64,000 nucleotides of DNA from Maridesulfovibrio sp. (GTDB taxonomy: Bacteria; Desulfobacterota; Desulfovibrionia; Desulfovibrionales; Desulfovibrionaceae), in contig NZ_OY787459.1 of the NCBI RefSeq assembly GCF_963678865.1, positions 4,117,001-4,181,000 on the forward strand. Reading direction: 5' to 3'. The notes below the pieces were generated by a model. That model was given only the letters and a program-made list of their open reading frames with translations. It was not told the DNA's origin and did not search any database. The position numbers were made by a program, and so were the translations under genes. Shown here one piece after another: positions 18,778-27,486 of the stretch (positions are counted from its first letter, which is position 1; each line of letters starts with the position of its first letter).

Positions 18778-20277
18778 CTAGAACTGAAAGTATAAAAATG
18801 TTTCTGAAGTGCTCGTAATAATTCTGCTGATTGCAAAGGAAAACAGGCAGGCAGCGAATATTCCCCAAGCCATTGCCGGGTCCACTTTGTTCCAGAGAAT
18901 ATTTTGGAAAGGCCGAAACACTTTTTTATCGGTATAATTGTTGTCCGAAGGACTTGCACTCAGGAAAAGCTGTTGCACATTAGGCAGCAGCCAAGCCACC
19001 AGCAGCCCTATGACTATGGCCAGTTCAGAATTGCCGCCGCGAATCCTTTCAGATGTTTCCATACCGTTTCCGATCATGGCGTTCAGTATCACCAATGCGG
19101 AATCAATGGTATCGGCCCTGAACAGGACCCAACCGGCAACTACGCACAGAAAAGTCAGGAAACATGCGCACCCTGTTCGCAAATATTGAGGAACGGCTTC
19201 CGGGATTTTTTTCAAGCGCAGCCAGACGGAGTTGATAATCATGAATAAGCCGTGCAGCGCACCCCATGCAACAAAGGTCCAGCCTGCTCCATGCCAGATT
19301 CCGCATAAGAACATGACGATAAATAGATTAACGCATTTGCGGCTGAATCCCTTTCTGTTTCCGCCCAGTGGAATGTAGAGGTAATTGCGCAGGAAAACGC
19401 CAAGCGAAATGTGCCAGCGCCTCCAGAAGTCACCGATGTTGATGGCTTTATACGGAGAGTAGAAATTGAGTGGGATTCTTAGTCCCAGACAGAGTGCTAA
19501 TCCGATGGCCATATCTGAATAGCCGGAAAAATCATAATACAGCTGTAGCGAGTAGCAGAGTGCCGCCCGCCATGCTTCTCCTGCATCCGGTACAAAGCCG
19601 AGTGCAACTGCGTTGAAGATAGGATCGGCATACGAGCCGAGAGCATCTGCCAGAAGCACTTTTTTACCAAGTCCGACGCAGAAGATTGTCAGACCCGTGA
19701 TACATTCATCAAGTTTGAAGCGAACTTTTTTCTGCAGTTGGGGCATCATGGAATGATGGAATAGAATCGGCCCGGCTACTAGATGAGGAAAAAAAGTTAT
19801 AGTGGTGGCATAGTCCAGAAAAGTAAATGTTTGCAGTTCCTTGCGGTAGATATCGACCAGAAAAGCGATTTGGGTAAAGGTAAAGAATGAAATACCGAGC
19901 GGGAGAATTATGTGTTGCAGATTAAAATTTGAACCGACGGCCATATTGAGATTTGTAATGAAAAAGTCAGTATATTTGTAATAGCCGAGCAGGCCGAGGT
20001 TCATCAGTAGGGCTGCACTTAATACAACTTTTGATTTTGTCTTTTCTGAAATGGCGCATAAGGCTTTTCCGAAAAAAAAGTTGGCTGTAACAGAAAAGAA
20101 TATCAGCCATAAATAGTGGTAATCCCAGCAAGCGTAGAATGCTACTGAGGTCGCCAGCAGAACTATGTACGGCAGTCTTTCAAGAGGACTGTTTTTGGTG
20201 ATGTAGGCAGTAAGATAAAACGCCAGCAGTGCACAAGGGAGAAAAATAAATATAAATTCAAGTGAGTTAAAAAGCAT
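18778..20277 (-). CDS. MBOAT family O-acyltransferase (AlgI/DltB-like)
   Basis: A 499-residue polytopic membrane protein of the MBOAT family. Diagnostic stretches are DFSGYSDMAIGLAL, FWRRWHISLGVFLRNYLYIPLGGNRKG and the catalytic His region GIWHGAGWTFVAWGALHG. AlgI-type members carry acetyl groups across the membrane for O-acetylation of surface polysaccharides. It forms a two-gene unit with the SGNH-like protein. The polymer modified is not evident; no alginate genes are nearby. Confidence 0.92.
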   Translation of the reverse strand: MLFNSLEFIFIFLPCALLAFYLTAYITKNSPLERLPYIVLLATSVAFYACWDYHYLWLIFFSVTANFFFGKALCAISEKTKSKVVLSAALLMNLGLLGYYKYTDFFITNLNMAVGSNFNLQHIILPLGISFFTFTQIAFLVDIYRKELQTFTFLDYATTITFFPHLVAGPILFHHSMMPQLQKKVRFKLDECITGLTIFCVGLGKKVLLADALGSYADPIFNAVALGFVPDAGEAWRAALCYSLQLYYDFSGYSDMAIGLALCLGLRIPLNFYSPYKAINIGDFWRRWHISLGVFLRNYLYIPLGGNRKGFSRKCVNLFIVMFLCGIWHGAGWTFVAWGALHGLFMIINSVWLRLKKIPEAVPQYLRTGCACFLTFLCVVAGWVLFRADTIDSALVILNAMIGNGMETSERIRGGNSELAIVIGLLVAWLLPNVQQLFLSASPSDNNYTDKKVFRPFQNILWNKVDPAMAWGIFAACLFSFAISRIITSTSETFLYFQF

Positions 20278-20419
20278 AAATTGCCTACTTAAAAGAATAA
20301 ATAAAAGTTGATATCTGTTGTGGTTTTGGGTGTCAACTGTTGTTTTCTTATGTCTTCTTTACATAGGCAGAAAGTATGTCGGCGCTGTATTTACTTATGG
20401 TTTTTGCTGTTACGTGTTT

Positions 20420-21775
20420 TTATTCAGGTCGAAAATTAATTTTTTCCATCTTTACTGCAGCTTTGTGCACCGCTTCTGCAGGGGGAGTCTTCAGTCGCAG
20501 GGTTTCCTCGATCATTTCCGGGATGATGCCCTGTTCTGATGCCTGTGCTGCCTGCGGTATGAGTTCTCCATCAATGATGCTGAAGCTTTTGATGTTTTCA
20601 AATCCCGAAACAATTTCCCTGACTCTTTTACGCGAATACTTTTGAAAAACTCCCTGCGCATCCCGGTAGAATACCGGGCTTGAAGGTATTTTTTTCAGCA
20701 TGGGCAGCATGCCTCCGGGAACCATGTGCAGCCATGTTATGTAGGCGTCTTCCTGATAAAGGAATTCGGCGAAACGAATAGCCGCTTTTTGTTTTTTTAC
20801 GTTGCCGGTTTTGAGTAGCCCCAGTGCGTGGATAACCCCGAAAGCCGCTTTGCGGGATCCTTTAATACTTGAAACCATCCCTGTGTTTTTGAGCAGCATA
20901 TGGTCATATTTTTCCCCTTTCAATTCTTTGAAATTGTCAGGGCCGAGTGAGTTTTCGGCGATGGGGGGGATAGCAAGGTCGTCCATGATGAATGTGGAAT
21001 AAAACATCATTGCCAGCCTGCCCTGCATGTAAAAGTCGCGGCCCCGCCACCATTGCGGTCCCGGCGGGGTATAGCGGGCCAGTTCTTTGTAGAATTCAAG
21101 GGTGGCGACAGTTTCCGGGGAATCAAAGGCTACTTTGCCGTTTCGGGTGAATTCTTTCGCCCCTGCAGAAAGGGCCAGATGGGTAAAAACCTGTTCGGCA
21201 TAGGAATCATTGCGTGTTCCGATGAGAATTCCGTAACGTCCGTTTTGCGGGTCGTGGAATTTGCGCGCTGCCTTGAGGATGTTTTCCCAGCTGTTCGGCG
21301 GAGCCAGACCTTTTTCCGCAAACCAGTCCTTGCGGTACCATATTCCCTGAACCCAGCCGTTGAAGGGCAGTCCGCAGTATTTACCATCCGGCATCCTGAA
21401 TTTGTTCAGCGGAGCAGTGAAAAAATTGTCCCTGCCTATATGATCCAGAATTTGTTTTACGGCATAGCAGTTTATCCATCCCTTTTTGTTGAATGCAACT
21501 ATAAGATCGGAGGAGCAGGTGATTATGTCCGGCCCTTTGCCTTCACGTTGGGCTGTTGCCAGTGTCGCAGCAAAGTCGTTTTCCTCAACTCCCCGGACGG
21601 AGATTCTGATATTCGGATTGTGAACCTGAAAAGCCCTTATCAGATATTGAATTACGGCCAGACGGTCCTGGGCCACTTCAGTGGTCCAGAAGGATATGGA
21701 AGTGGCTGCATAAACTTTGCTGCAGGGCAGGCAGATATATATTGCCAGCAGGAGCGTTCCCAGTTTATTTGGCAT
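20420..21775 (-). CDS. Periplasmic solute-binding protein, ABC sugar type (SBP family 1), cyclase partner
   Basis: A 451-residue secreted binding protein: signal peptide to about residue 23 (KVYAATS), then the family-1 lobes with FNGWVQGIWYRKDWF and NSWENILKAARKF, typical of carbohydrate-binding MalE/UgpB-like proteins. No ABC permease or ATPase gene is near. Its ATG at 21775 lies inside the 3' end of the upstream cyclase gene, so the two are co-translated and may act together as a sensor. I chose this start for its GGGAGG site and good signal peptide. The ligand is unknown. Confidence 0.85.
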   Translation of the reverse strand: MPNKLGTLLLAIYICLPCSKVYAATSISFWTTEVAQDRLAVIQYLIRAFQVHNPNIRISVRGVEENDFAATLATAQREGKGPDIITCSSDLIVAFNKKGWINCYAVKQILDHIGRDNFFTAPLNKFRMPDGKYCGLPFNGWVQGIWYRKDWFAEKGLAPPNSWENILKAARKFHDPQNGRYGILIGTRNDSYAEQVFTHLALSAGAKEFTRNGKVAFDSPETVATLEFYKELARYTPPGPQWWRGRDFYMQGRLAMMFYSTFIMDDLAIPPIAENSLGPDNFKELKGEKYDHMLLKNTGMVSSIKGSRKAAFGVIHALGLLKTGNVKKQKAAIRFAEFLYQEDAYITWLHMVPGGMLPMLKKIPSSPVFYRDAQGVFQKYSRKRVREIVSGFENIKSFSIIDGELIPQAAQASEQGIIPEMIEETLRLKTPPAEAVHKAAVKMEKINFRPE

Positions 21776-23918
21776 TGAAGACCACCTCCCCCTGCCAGTT
21801 TTCATTCGGCGGGGTGCTTATAAATTTTCTGGCCATATTCAGGTAGTACTCAGCCAGAGGGTCCGGTCCGTTTCTTTCCAAATATGATTCAAATGATTCT
21901 GCGGCCTTCTCAAAATTGCATGAAAGCAGTATGGCAAAGTCCTTTTCCCATAGTTTGATCTTTTCTTCTGTTTGTTTGCAAACGGCAAAGGGGGCAAACT
22001 CCTCACCGGCTCCCTCGCGTGTGCCAAGCAGTTCGTAGATTCTCGTTCTTTTGGTTGTGCCTTTGGGAATTACCTTTCCTGCAAAGCGGAATACGAAATT
22101 GTCCCCGGCCAGATCTTTGGTGGTTTCGCTGACCAGAATTTCAGTTCCAAGATATTTGTTCAGCCCTTCAAGACGGGAAGCCAGATTTACAGCCGCACCA
22201 ATGGCTGTATAATCCATGCGGTCCGACGAACCTATGTTGCCGACAACGGCTTCGCCAGTATGGACTCCAAGCCGGGTAAGCATTTCCGGTTCATTACAGT
22301 CCCGGCAGCGGGAGTTGAATTCCGCAAGGGCTTTACGGCAATTAAGCGCGGCCAGACAGCCGTTGCCGGCATGTTGTTTGTCGTCCTCCGGGGCATTCCA
22401 GAAGGCCATGATGGAGTCGCCGATATATTTATCAATTGTGCCACCGTTGTTCAGGATAACCCGGCTCATGCATTTCATATAGTTGGTGATTGTGCCGGTA
22501 ATCTGTTCCGGGGTCATGGTTTCTGAAATGGCAGTAAAGTCTTTGATGTCGCTGAACAGAAAGGTGAGGTTCTTGCGTTTACCGCCTAACTCGGGGACAA
22601 TTTTGTTTACAATCATTGATTGCACCAGCGGACGGGGAATGTATTTCCCAAAGGCATTGAGTGTACCGCGCATGGTTTCCATTGCTTTGGAAAGATCGTG
22701 GACCTCTACAATGCTTGATTTTACTTCAATAGGAGTTTCAAGCTTGAATTGCTGGATATTTTTTACACTATGTGTCAGTTCAATCAGCGGTTTGCTCAAT
22801 TTTCTGGCAACCAGATGGATGATGGGCAGAAACAAGATAAGAATTCCGAGTGAAACCAACAGGGTTCTTGTTCCGATGTTTGCGATAGGTCCGGTGAAGA
22901 ATGATTCCGGTACGGTGATGGCAACAAAAAGCTCCTTGCCGTATTCTTTGGGCAGTGGGTCCACAAGCGAGATGTATTTTTTGCCTCCAACCGTCAACTG
23001 CTGGATATGAAGGTGATCGCTGACATTTTTTTCGTAGTTTGCGGCCAGCGAGTCCAATACTGGATTTTTCAGACCGGAAACTCTTGGATTTTTTCTGTTG
23101 TGCGGGTTTGAGTATATGTTTTGCCTGAGTTTTTTGATGTTATGGTAACCGTACAGATCTCCAGACTGCTCGAAGACCATGATTTCGCAATCTTCACCCA
23201 CTAATTGTTTTTTCATGAATCCGGATAGATTTGCCAGTGAAATGTCCAGACCCAAGACTCCGGGAACAGCACCGTCAAACCTGCGGGAGACAGTAATTCC
23301 GGGTTCTTTTGAAAATGCAAACAGATATATGTCACTTAAAAGAGAGATGTCTGTATGTCTGGAGTTACGGTACCATGCCCTAAGTCTCGGGTCGTAACCT
23401 GCGTTATTGTCAGAACTGGAACCTATGGTTACGAAACCTTCATCCAGATATTTGGTCAACTCATATCTCCTGCCGCTGGGGAGATGTCCTATTGTCTGGG
23501 TATACCAGCGGGCATTTGCGGGTATGTTTTTTTCTTTTTTCACCTGCTCCCGGTCCCGTAAGGAAGAGACGAGGAAAAAATCTCCATCAGCAAAGCCGAT
23601 GAAAATAGATGTGAAGTCCGGGTGTTGCTGCAGGCATTTAAAGAAAGCATGACTCATGGGATGTGAGTGCAGAGATGCTTTTTCCCCGATTTCGTTAAAG
23701 CCGACATACGTATTCACGGTCATGAATGCACCGTCGAAAATATTTTGCGTGCGTTCGCCTATTGCAGCTCCGGTCTGGCGAACCAATTGTTTCGCTGAAA
23801 AAAGGGCAATGCGCGAATTCTGGATATATCCGTATACAACAATACAGAGTACTATCGAACACGTGAGGGTCGTAAAGATGGTCAGTATGTTGATATACAG
23901 AGGTGTATTTCTTTTCAT
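21765..23918 (-). CDS. Membrane class III adenylate/guanylate cyclase with periplasmic Cache domain
   Basis: A 717-residue receptor cyclase: membrane helix (about 8-30), large periplasmic double-Cache-type domain (about 45-330, with WYRNSRHTDISLLSDIY and GVLGLDISLANL), second membrane helix (about 352-372), HAMP-like linker, then the catalytic domain from about 445. Both metal aspartates are visible (LFSDIKDF and DKYIGDSIMAFW), as is the transition-state Asn/Arg pair in AVNLASRLE. Together these predict an active enzyme making cAMP (or cGMP). A C-terminal helical tail of about 80 residues follows. The 3' end overlaps the binding-protein gene. The start has no clear ribosome site. Confidence 0.9.
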   Translation of the reverse strand: MKRNTPLYINILTIFTTLTCSIVLCIVVYGYIQNSRIALFSAKQLVRQTGAAIGERTQNIFDGAFMTVNTYVGFNEIGEKASLHSHPMSHAFFKCLQQHPDFTSIFIGFADGDFFLVSSLRDREQVKKEKNIPANARWYTQTIGHLPSGRRYELTKYLDEGFVTIGSSSDNNAGYDPRLRAWYRNSRHTDISLLSDIYLFAFSKEPGITVSRRFDGAVPGVLGLDISLANLSGFMKKQLVGEDCEIMVFEQSGDLYGYHNIKKLRQNIYSNPHNRKNPRVSGLKNPVLDSLAANYEKNVSDHLHIQQLTVGGKKYISLVDPLPKEYGKELFVAITVPESFFTGPIANIGTRTLLVSLGILILFLPIIHLVARKLSKPLIELTHSVKNIQQFKLETPIEVKSSIVEVHDLSKAMETMRGTLNAFGKYIPRPLVQSMIVNKIVPELGGKRKNLTFLFSDIKDFTAISETMTPEQITGTITNYMKCMSRVILNNGGTIDKYIGDSIMAFWNAPEDDKQHAGNGCLAALNCRKALAEFNSRCRDCNEPEMLTRLGVHTGEAVVGNIGSSDRMDYTAIGAAVNLASRLEGLNKYLGTEILVSETTKDLAGDNFVFRFAGKVIPKGTTKRTRIYELLGTREGAGEEFAPFAVCKQTEEKIKLWEKDFAILLSCNFEKAAESFESYLERNGPDPLAEYYLNMARKFISTPPNENWQGEVVFNAK

Positions 23919-24063
23919 AGTAACTGCACCGATTTTTACCCAATGAAATTGACCGTACTTTATTGTTATACAGGTGCTGTAAAGAATAACAATATTTAAT
24001 TCAGTTTCAAATCAGTCTGTGGCATATTTAGCTTTAATCAAAATCAGCATGGAGGAGTTGTAA

Positions 24064-24858
24064 ATGGGAAGCAATCGTTCCGGAATGTTTATCAAGCTGT
24101 GTTGTCTGCTGTCTGTTTTTGCTCTTGTTCTGACAGGTTGCCGTGAAGAGAAGGTAGAGCAGGAAAAAGAACTGCTGGTTTATTGCGGCATAACCATGAT
24201 TAAACCCATGACTGAAATAGCTGAGATTATAGAGAAGGAGTACGGCTGCAAAATACTCATCACCAAGGGTGGGTCCGGAAATCTCCTGAAATCCATCAAA
24301 GCAAATATGATCGGTGATCTCTATCTGCCCGGTTCCAGTTCTTATATTCAAAATTGTTTTGAAGAGGGTCTGATCACAGATACCGTACCTGTCGGATACA
24401 ATAAGGCCGCAATGATGGTGAAGAAGGGAAACCCAAAGGATATCAAAGACTCCTTGGATAGCCTTACTGATAAGAGGTTCTATGTGGCGATTGGAAATCC
24501 TGAGAGCGGCAGCATAGGACGGGAAACAAAAAAGATTCTGGATAAGAAGGGCATTTTTCATCAGGTCATCAAGAATGTGCAGATGATGACAACCGACTCC
24601 AAGGATCTCATCCGTCTTATTAAAGATGATGAGGCTGATCTGGTTGTGAACTGGTACGCTACAGCCACCTGGCCTGAAAACAGGGACAGCATAACCGTTT
24701 TGCCGATCAGCAATGAGTTTGCAGGGAAAAAGAAACTGGTACTCGGTCTTTTGCGCTTTTCCAGTTTTCCGGAAATAGCTAAGGCGTTCATGAAATACGC
24801 TTCCAGCGATAAGGGCAGGATTATTTTTAATAAATACGGATTATATGATGTTAAATAA
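24064..24858 (+). CDS. ModA-like substrate-binding lipoprotein, histidine-kinase partner
   Basis: A 264-residue lipoprotein (lipobox LTGC, Cys about 29). The fold resembles type-2 molybdate/tungstate or phosphate binding proteins: LLVYCGITMIKPMTEIAEII, GGSGNLLKSI and the GNPESGSIGRETKKIL hinge block. The gene ends inside the start of the next one (14-base overlap) and there is no transporter gene nearby, so it probably delivers a ligand signal to the kinase. Oxyanion binding (molybdate or tungstate) is inferred from fold resemblance and the Mo/W-enzyme context, not from binding residues. Confidence 0.8.
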   Translation: MGSNRSGMFIKLCCLLSVFALVLTGCREEKVEQEKELLVYCGITMIKPMTEIAEIIEKEYGCKILITKGGSGNLLKSIKANMIGDLYLPGSSSYIQNCFEEGLITDTVPVGYNKAAMMVKKGNPKDIKDSLDSLTDKRFYVAIGNPESGSIGRETKKILDKKGIFHQVIKNVQMMTTDSKDLIRLIKDDEADLVVNWYATATWPENRDSITVLPISNEFAGKKKLVLGLLRFSSFPEIAKAFMKYASSDKGRIIFNKYGLYDVK

Positions 24859-27463
24859 TAAATTGCCCGGCTTTTTCAAAGAGCAGGTTACTTCCCAGGT
24901 GCTGTTGCTCTGCCTGATGTTTTTCGTGGCTTTTACGGTCATCTATGTTCTGGACCGGGTGGAGATTAATAGTATTGCCGGATATGAGCGTGAAATTCAG
25001 AACCAGCAAGACCGTGCCGAGCTGGGCAAGGCCATCATGCACCGCTTGCTCATGATTGAGCTGGGCGTAGTCCGTATGATCGATTCTACCGACCTGCGCA
25101 AGGTGGACCTGATCATGGGCGATATTAATCACAGTTTCAATAAGCTGGGAAATATCCTGAATATTCTGCAGAATGGTGGAACATTTACAAATACTTTCCC
25201 TGCAAATTTTTATGACAAAGACGAAGTTCAGGAGAAGATTACTTTTCAGCGGAAGAAGGGGGCCGGTTATGTAATGACGGTTATTGACCTTAATCCCAAG
25301 ATTTTTGAGCTTGAGGAGGCAATAAATACTGTTTCTTTCAAAATGCGGGAATTGTTGAGCGGTGATAATGCTCCCGATCTTGAAAAGGTGCATGAAGATC
25401 TTAATTTCCGGACCATGCAGATTGATGCCCTCATTCTTCGGGCCAGAGAGTCGGCCAGCAAGATATTTCATGATACACAGACCGATATAAAGCGCTTGAA
25501 CGGGCTTAAGGCAGAAGCTTCCGACAACATGGATACTCTCAGGGCCGGTGTCTTCACCCTGACCATTCCTGTCTGTCTTTATATTTTTTTCCGTATCATG
25601 TTCAACATACGGACCATTCTGGCTGACCGTGAAAACAAGGCCAGAAATCTTGAAGAAGCCAAGTCGGCCATTGAAACCATCCTTGATTCCATCCCGGCGG
25701 GCATGGTTATCATCAATGAACATAGAGAAGTGGTCAGGGTCAATTCAGAAGCTTTGCGGATTTTTGAAGTGGATTCTGAAGAAATGGTGCTTGGGCATCG
25801 CTGTGATAAAATTTTCTGCCTTTCCGTTTCTGACGGTTGCCCTTTTGCCGGCAGCCTTGAAGATAATCTGGTAAATGAAGTTAAAATCAAGACTTCTTCC
25901 GGGTGTAATATTACTGTCTTGAAGAATGCGACTTATATTACCCTTTCCGGTGAGCGGGTGATCCTTGAAGCCTTTATGGATATCAGCCAGCGCATTGAAA
26001 TGGAAAAACGGCTTCAGGAACAGCAGGATTATGCCAATGCTGTTTTGCAGGGGGTGCAGGCCGGGGTTGTGGTGATATCTGCCAGCACCCATACCATTGT
26101 GGATATGAATGAAACTGCGGCGAAGCTCATCGGCGTAAACAGGGAGCAGGCTCTGGGAGCTGTATGCCATAAATATATCTGTCCGGCAGAAGTCGGCAAA
26201 TGTCCGGTTACTGATCTTGGTCATGAAATTGACCATACCGTGCGCAGGCTCTCCAACGGAAAATCTGTCCTTAAGACTGTAGTTCCCTTTAAAAGGGGAG
26301 ATGAAACCCTGCTGCTGGAGAGCTTTGTGGACATTACTGATCGGGTCCATACTGAAAAGCAGTTGAAAAAAGCTCTTGAGGCAGCAGATTCAGCCAGTAC
26401 GGCCAAGTCAGAATTTCTTTCCCGCATGACTCATGAATTACGTACCCCGCTGAATTCCATTGTAGGTTTTTCCGAAATTCTCCTGACCGAAGAGGAAGCT
26501 CCCCTGACAGGTAAGGTCCGGTCTCAGGTTGAGCATATTGCGGGGGCAGGTCAGCATTTATTGCAGATGATCACGGATGTTCTTGACTTTTCAATGATTG
26601 AATCCGGTGATTTTACCATCAGCTCAAAACCTGTACCTGCTTCTGAGTTAATTGAAGAATCAATAAAAATTGTCCGTCAGGATGCCGATAGGGCCGGAGT
26701 TTCGATTGATGTTGATTTCAGTATCTCATTTTTGCCGAAACTGGTGGTGGACAGGTCCAGATTCAAACAGGTCCTGATCAACCTGTTTTCAAACGGAATA
26801 AAATACAACAATAAGGGCGGAAAACTAAGCCTTTCCGGTTATGTTCGCGGCGATAAGGGTTTCATCTCTATCTCAGATACCGGTGTAGGTGTGCCGGAAG
26901 AAAAGCATGCCGATATTTTTAAGCCGTTCAGCCGTTTTGTTGAAGTTGATTCCGGTGTTGAAGGGGCCGGGGTCGGGTTGGCAATTTCCCGGCAGCTGAT
27001 AGAGGCAATGGGGGGAGATATAGATTTTACCAGTAAAGAAGGACAGGGGACAACGTTTATCCTTTCCGTGCCTGTGCAGCCCGGCAGTATGGAATACCCT
27101 GAAAGTGAGTCCGTTCAGTTGCCCTCAGTCCTGTATGTAGATGACGATTCAAGCAATATTGATGAATTGCGGAATATCGTTATCAACTGGGGCAGATGTA
27201 CGTTGACAGTCCGCGAATCAATTGAAAAGGGAATGCGGGCTTTGCCGCTGCTCAAGCCTGATGTTGTGGTTATAAGTGACGCGCTGGCCGGGGAATCTTT
27301 GGGGGAAATAATTGATGATATCCGTGCCTTGGAGTCTGATGACTGGGTGCCCTTTATCGCTGTATCCGGCAATGGCGGCCTGCAGGGTGCTGACACTGTT
27401 CTCCCTTTACCTGTAGAGCTTGGCGGACTGCAGGCAATAGTGATGGAAAGCAAGGAAAGATAG
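24845..27463 (+). CDS. Hybrid sensor histidine kinase with two Cys-rich PAS domains and a degenerate receiver
   Basis: An 872-residue membrane kinase: helix (about 16-37), periplasmic helical domain, second helix (about 236-258), two PAS domains, HisKA with phospho-acceptor His530 (MTHELRTPLNSIVGF), HATPase (N box NLFSNGIKYN, G1 DTGVGVP, G2 GAGVGLAISRQL) and a C-terminal receiver-like domain. Both PAS domains carry similar cysteine clusters (CDKIFCLSVSDGCPF and CHKYICPAEVGKCP). The receiver keeps Asp812 but has Leu where the conserved Lys should be (VLPLPVE), so phosphotransfer may be altered or lost. The start overlaps the binding-protein stop by 14 bases. Confidence 0.9.
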   Translation: MMLNNKLPGFFKEQVTSQVLLLCLMFFVAFTVIYVLDRVEINSIAGYEREIQNQQDRAELGKAIMHRLLMIELGVVRMIDSTDLRKVDLIMGDINHSFNKLGNILNILQNGGTFTNTFPANFYDKDEVQEKITFQRKKGAGYVMTVIDLNPKIFELEEAINTVSFKMRELLSGDNAPDLEKVHEDLNFRTMQIDALILRARESASKIFHDTQTDIKRLNGLKAEASDNMDTLRAGVFTLTIPVCLYIFFRIMFNIRTILADRENKARNLEEAKSAIETILDSIPAGMVIINEHREVVRVNSEALRIFEVDSEEMVLGHRCDKIFCLSVSDGCPFAGSLEDNLVNEVKIKTSSGCNITVLKNATYITLSGERVILEAFMDISQRIEMEKRLQEQQDYANAVLQGVQAGVVVISASTHTIVDMNETAAKLIGVNREQALGAVCHKYICPAEVGKCPVTDLGHEIDHTVRRLSNGKSVLKTVVPFKRGDETLLLESFVDITDRVHTEKQLKKALEAADSASTAKSEFLSRMTHELRTPLNSIVGFSEILLTEEEAPLTGKVRSQVEHIAGAGQHLLQMITDVLDFSMIESGDFTISSKPVPASELIEESIKIVRQDADRAGVSIDVDFSISFLPKLVVDRSRFKQVLINLFSNGIKYNNKGGKLSLSGYVRGDKGFISISDTGVGVPEEKHADIFKPFSRFVEVDSGVEGAGVGLAISRQLIEAMGGDIDFTSKEGQGTTFILSVPVQPGSMEYPESESVQLPSVLYVDDDSSNIDELRNIVINWGRCTLTVRESIEKGMRALPLLKPDVVVISDALAGESLGEIIDDIRALESDDWVPFIAVSGNGGLQGADTVLPLPVELGGLQAIVMESKER

Positions 27464-27486
27464 TTGATTGATCAGAAGAAGTTGCG

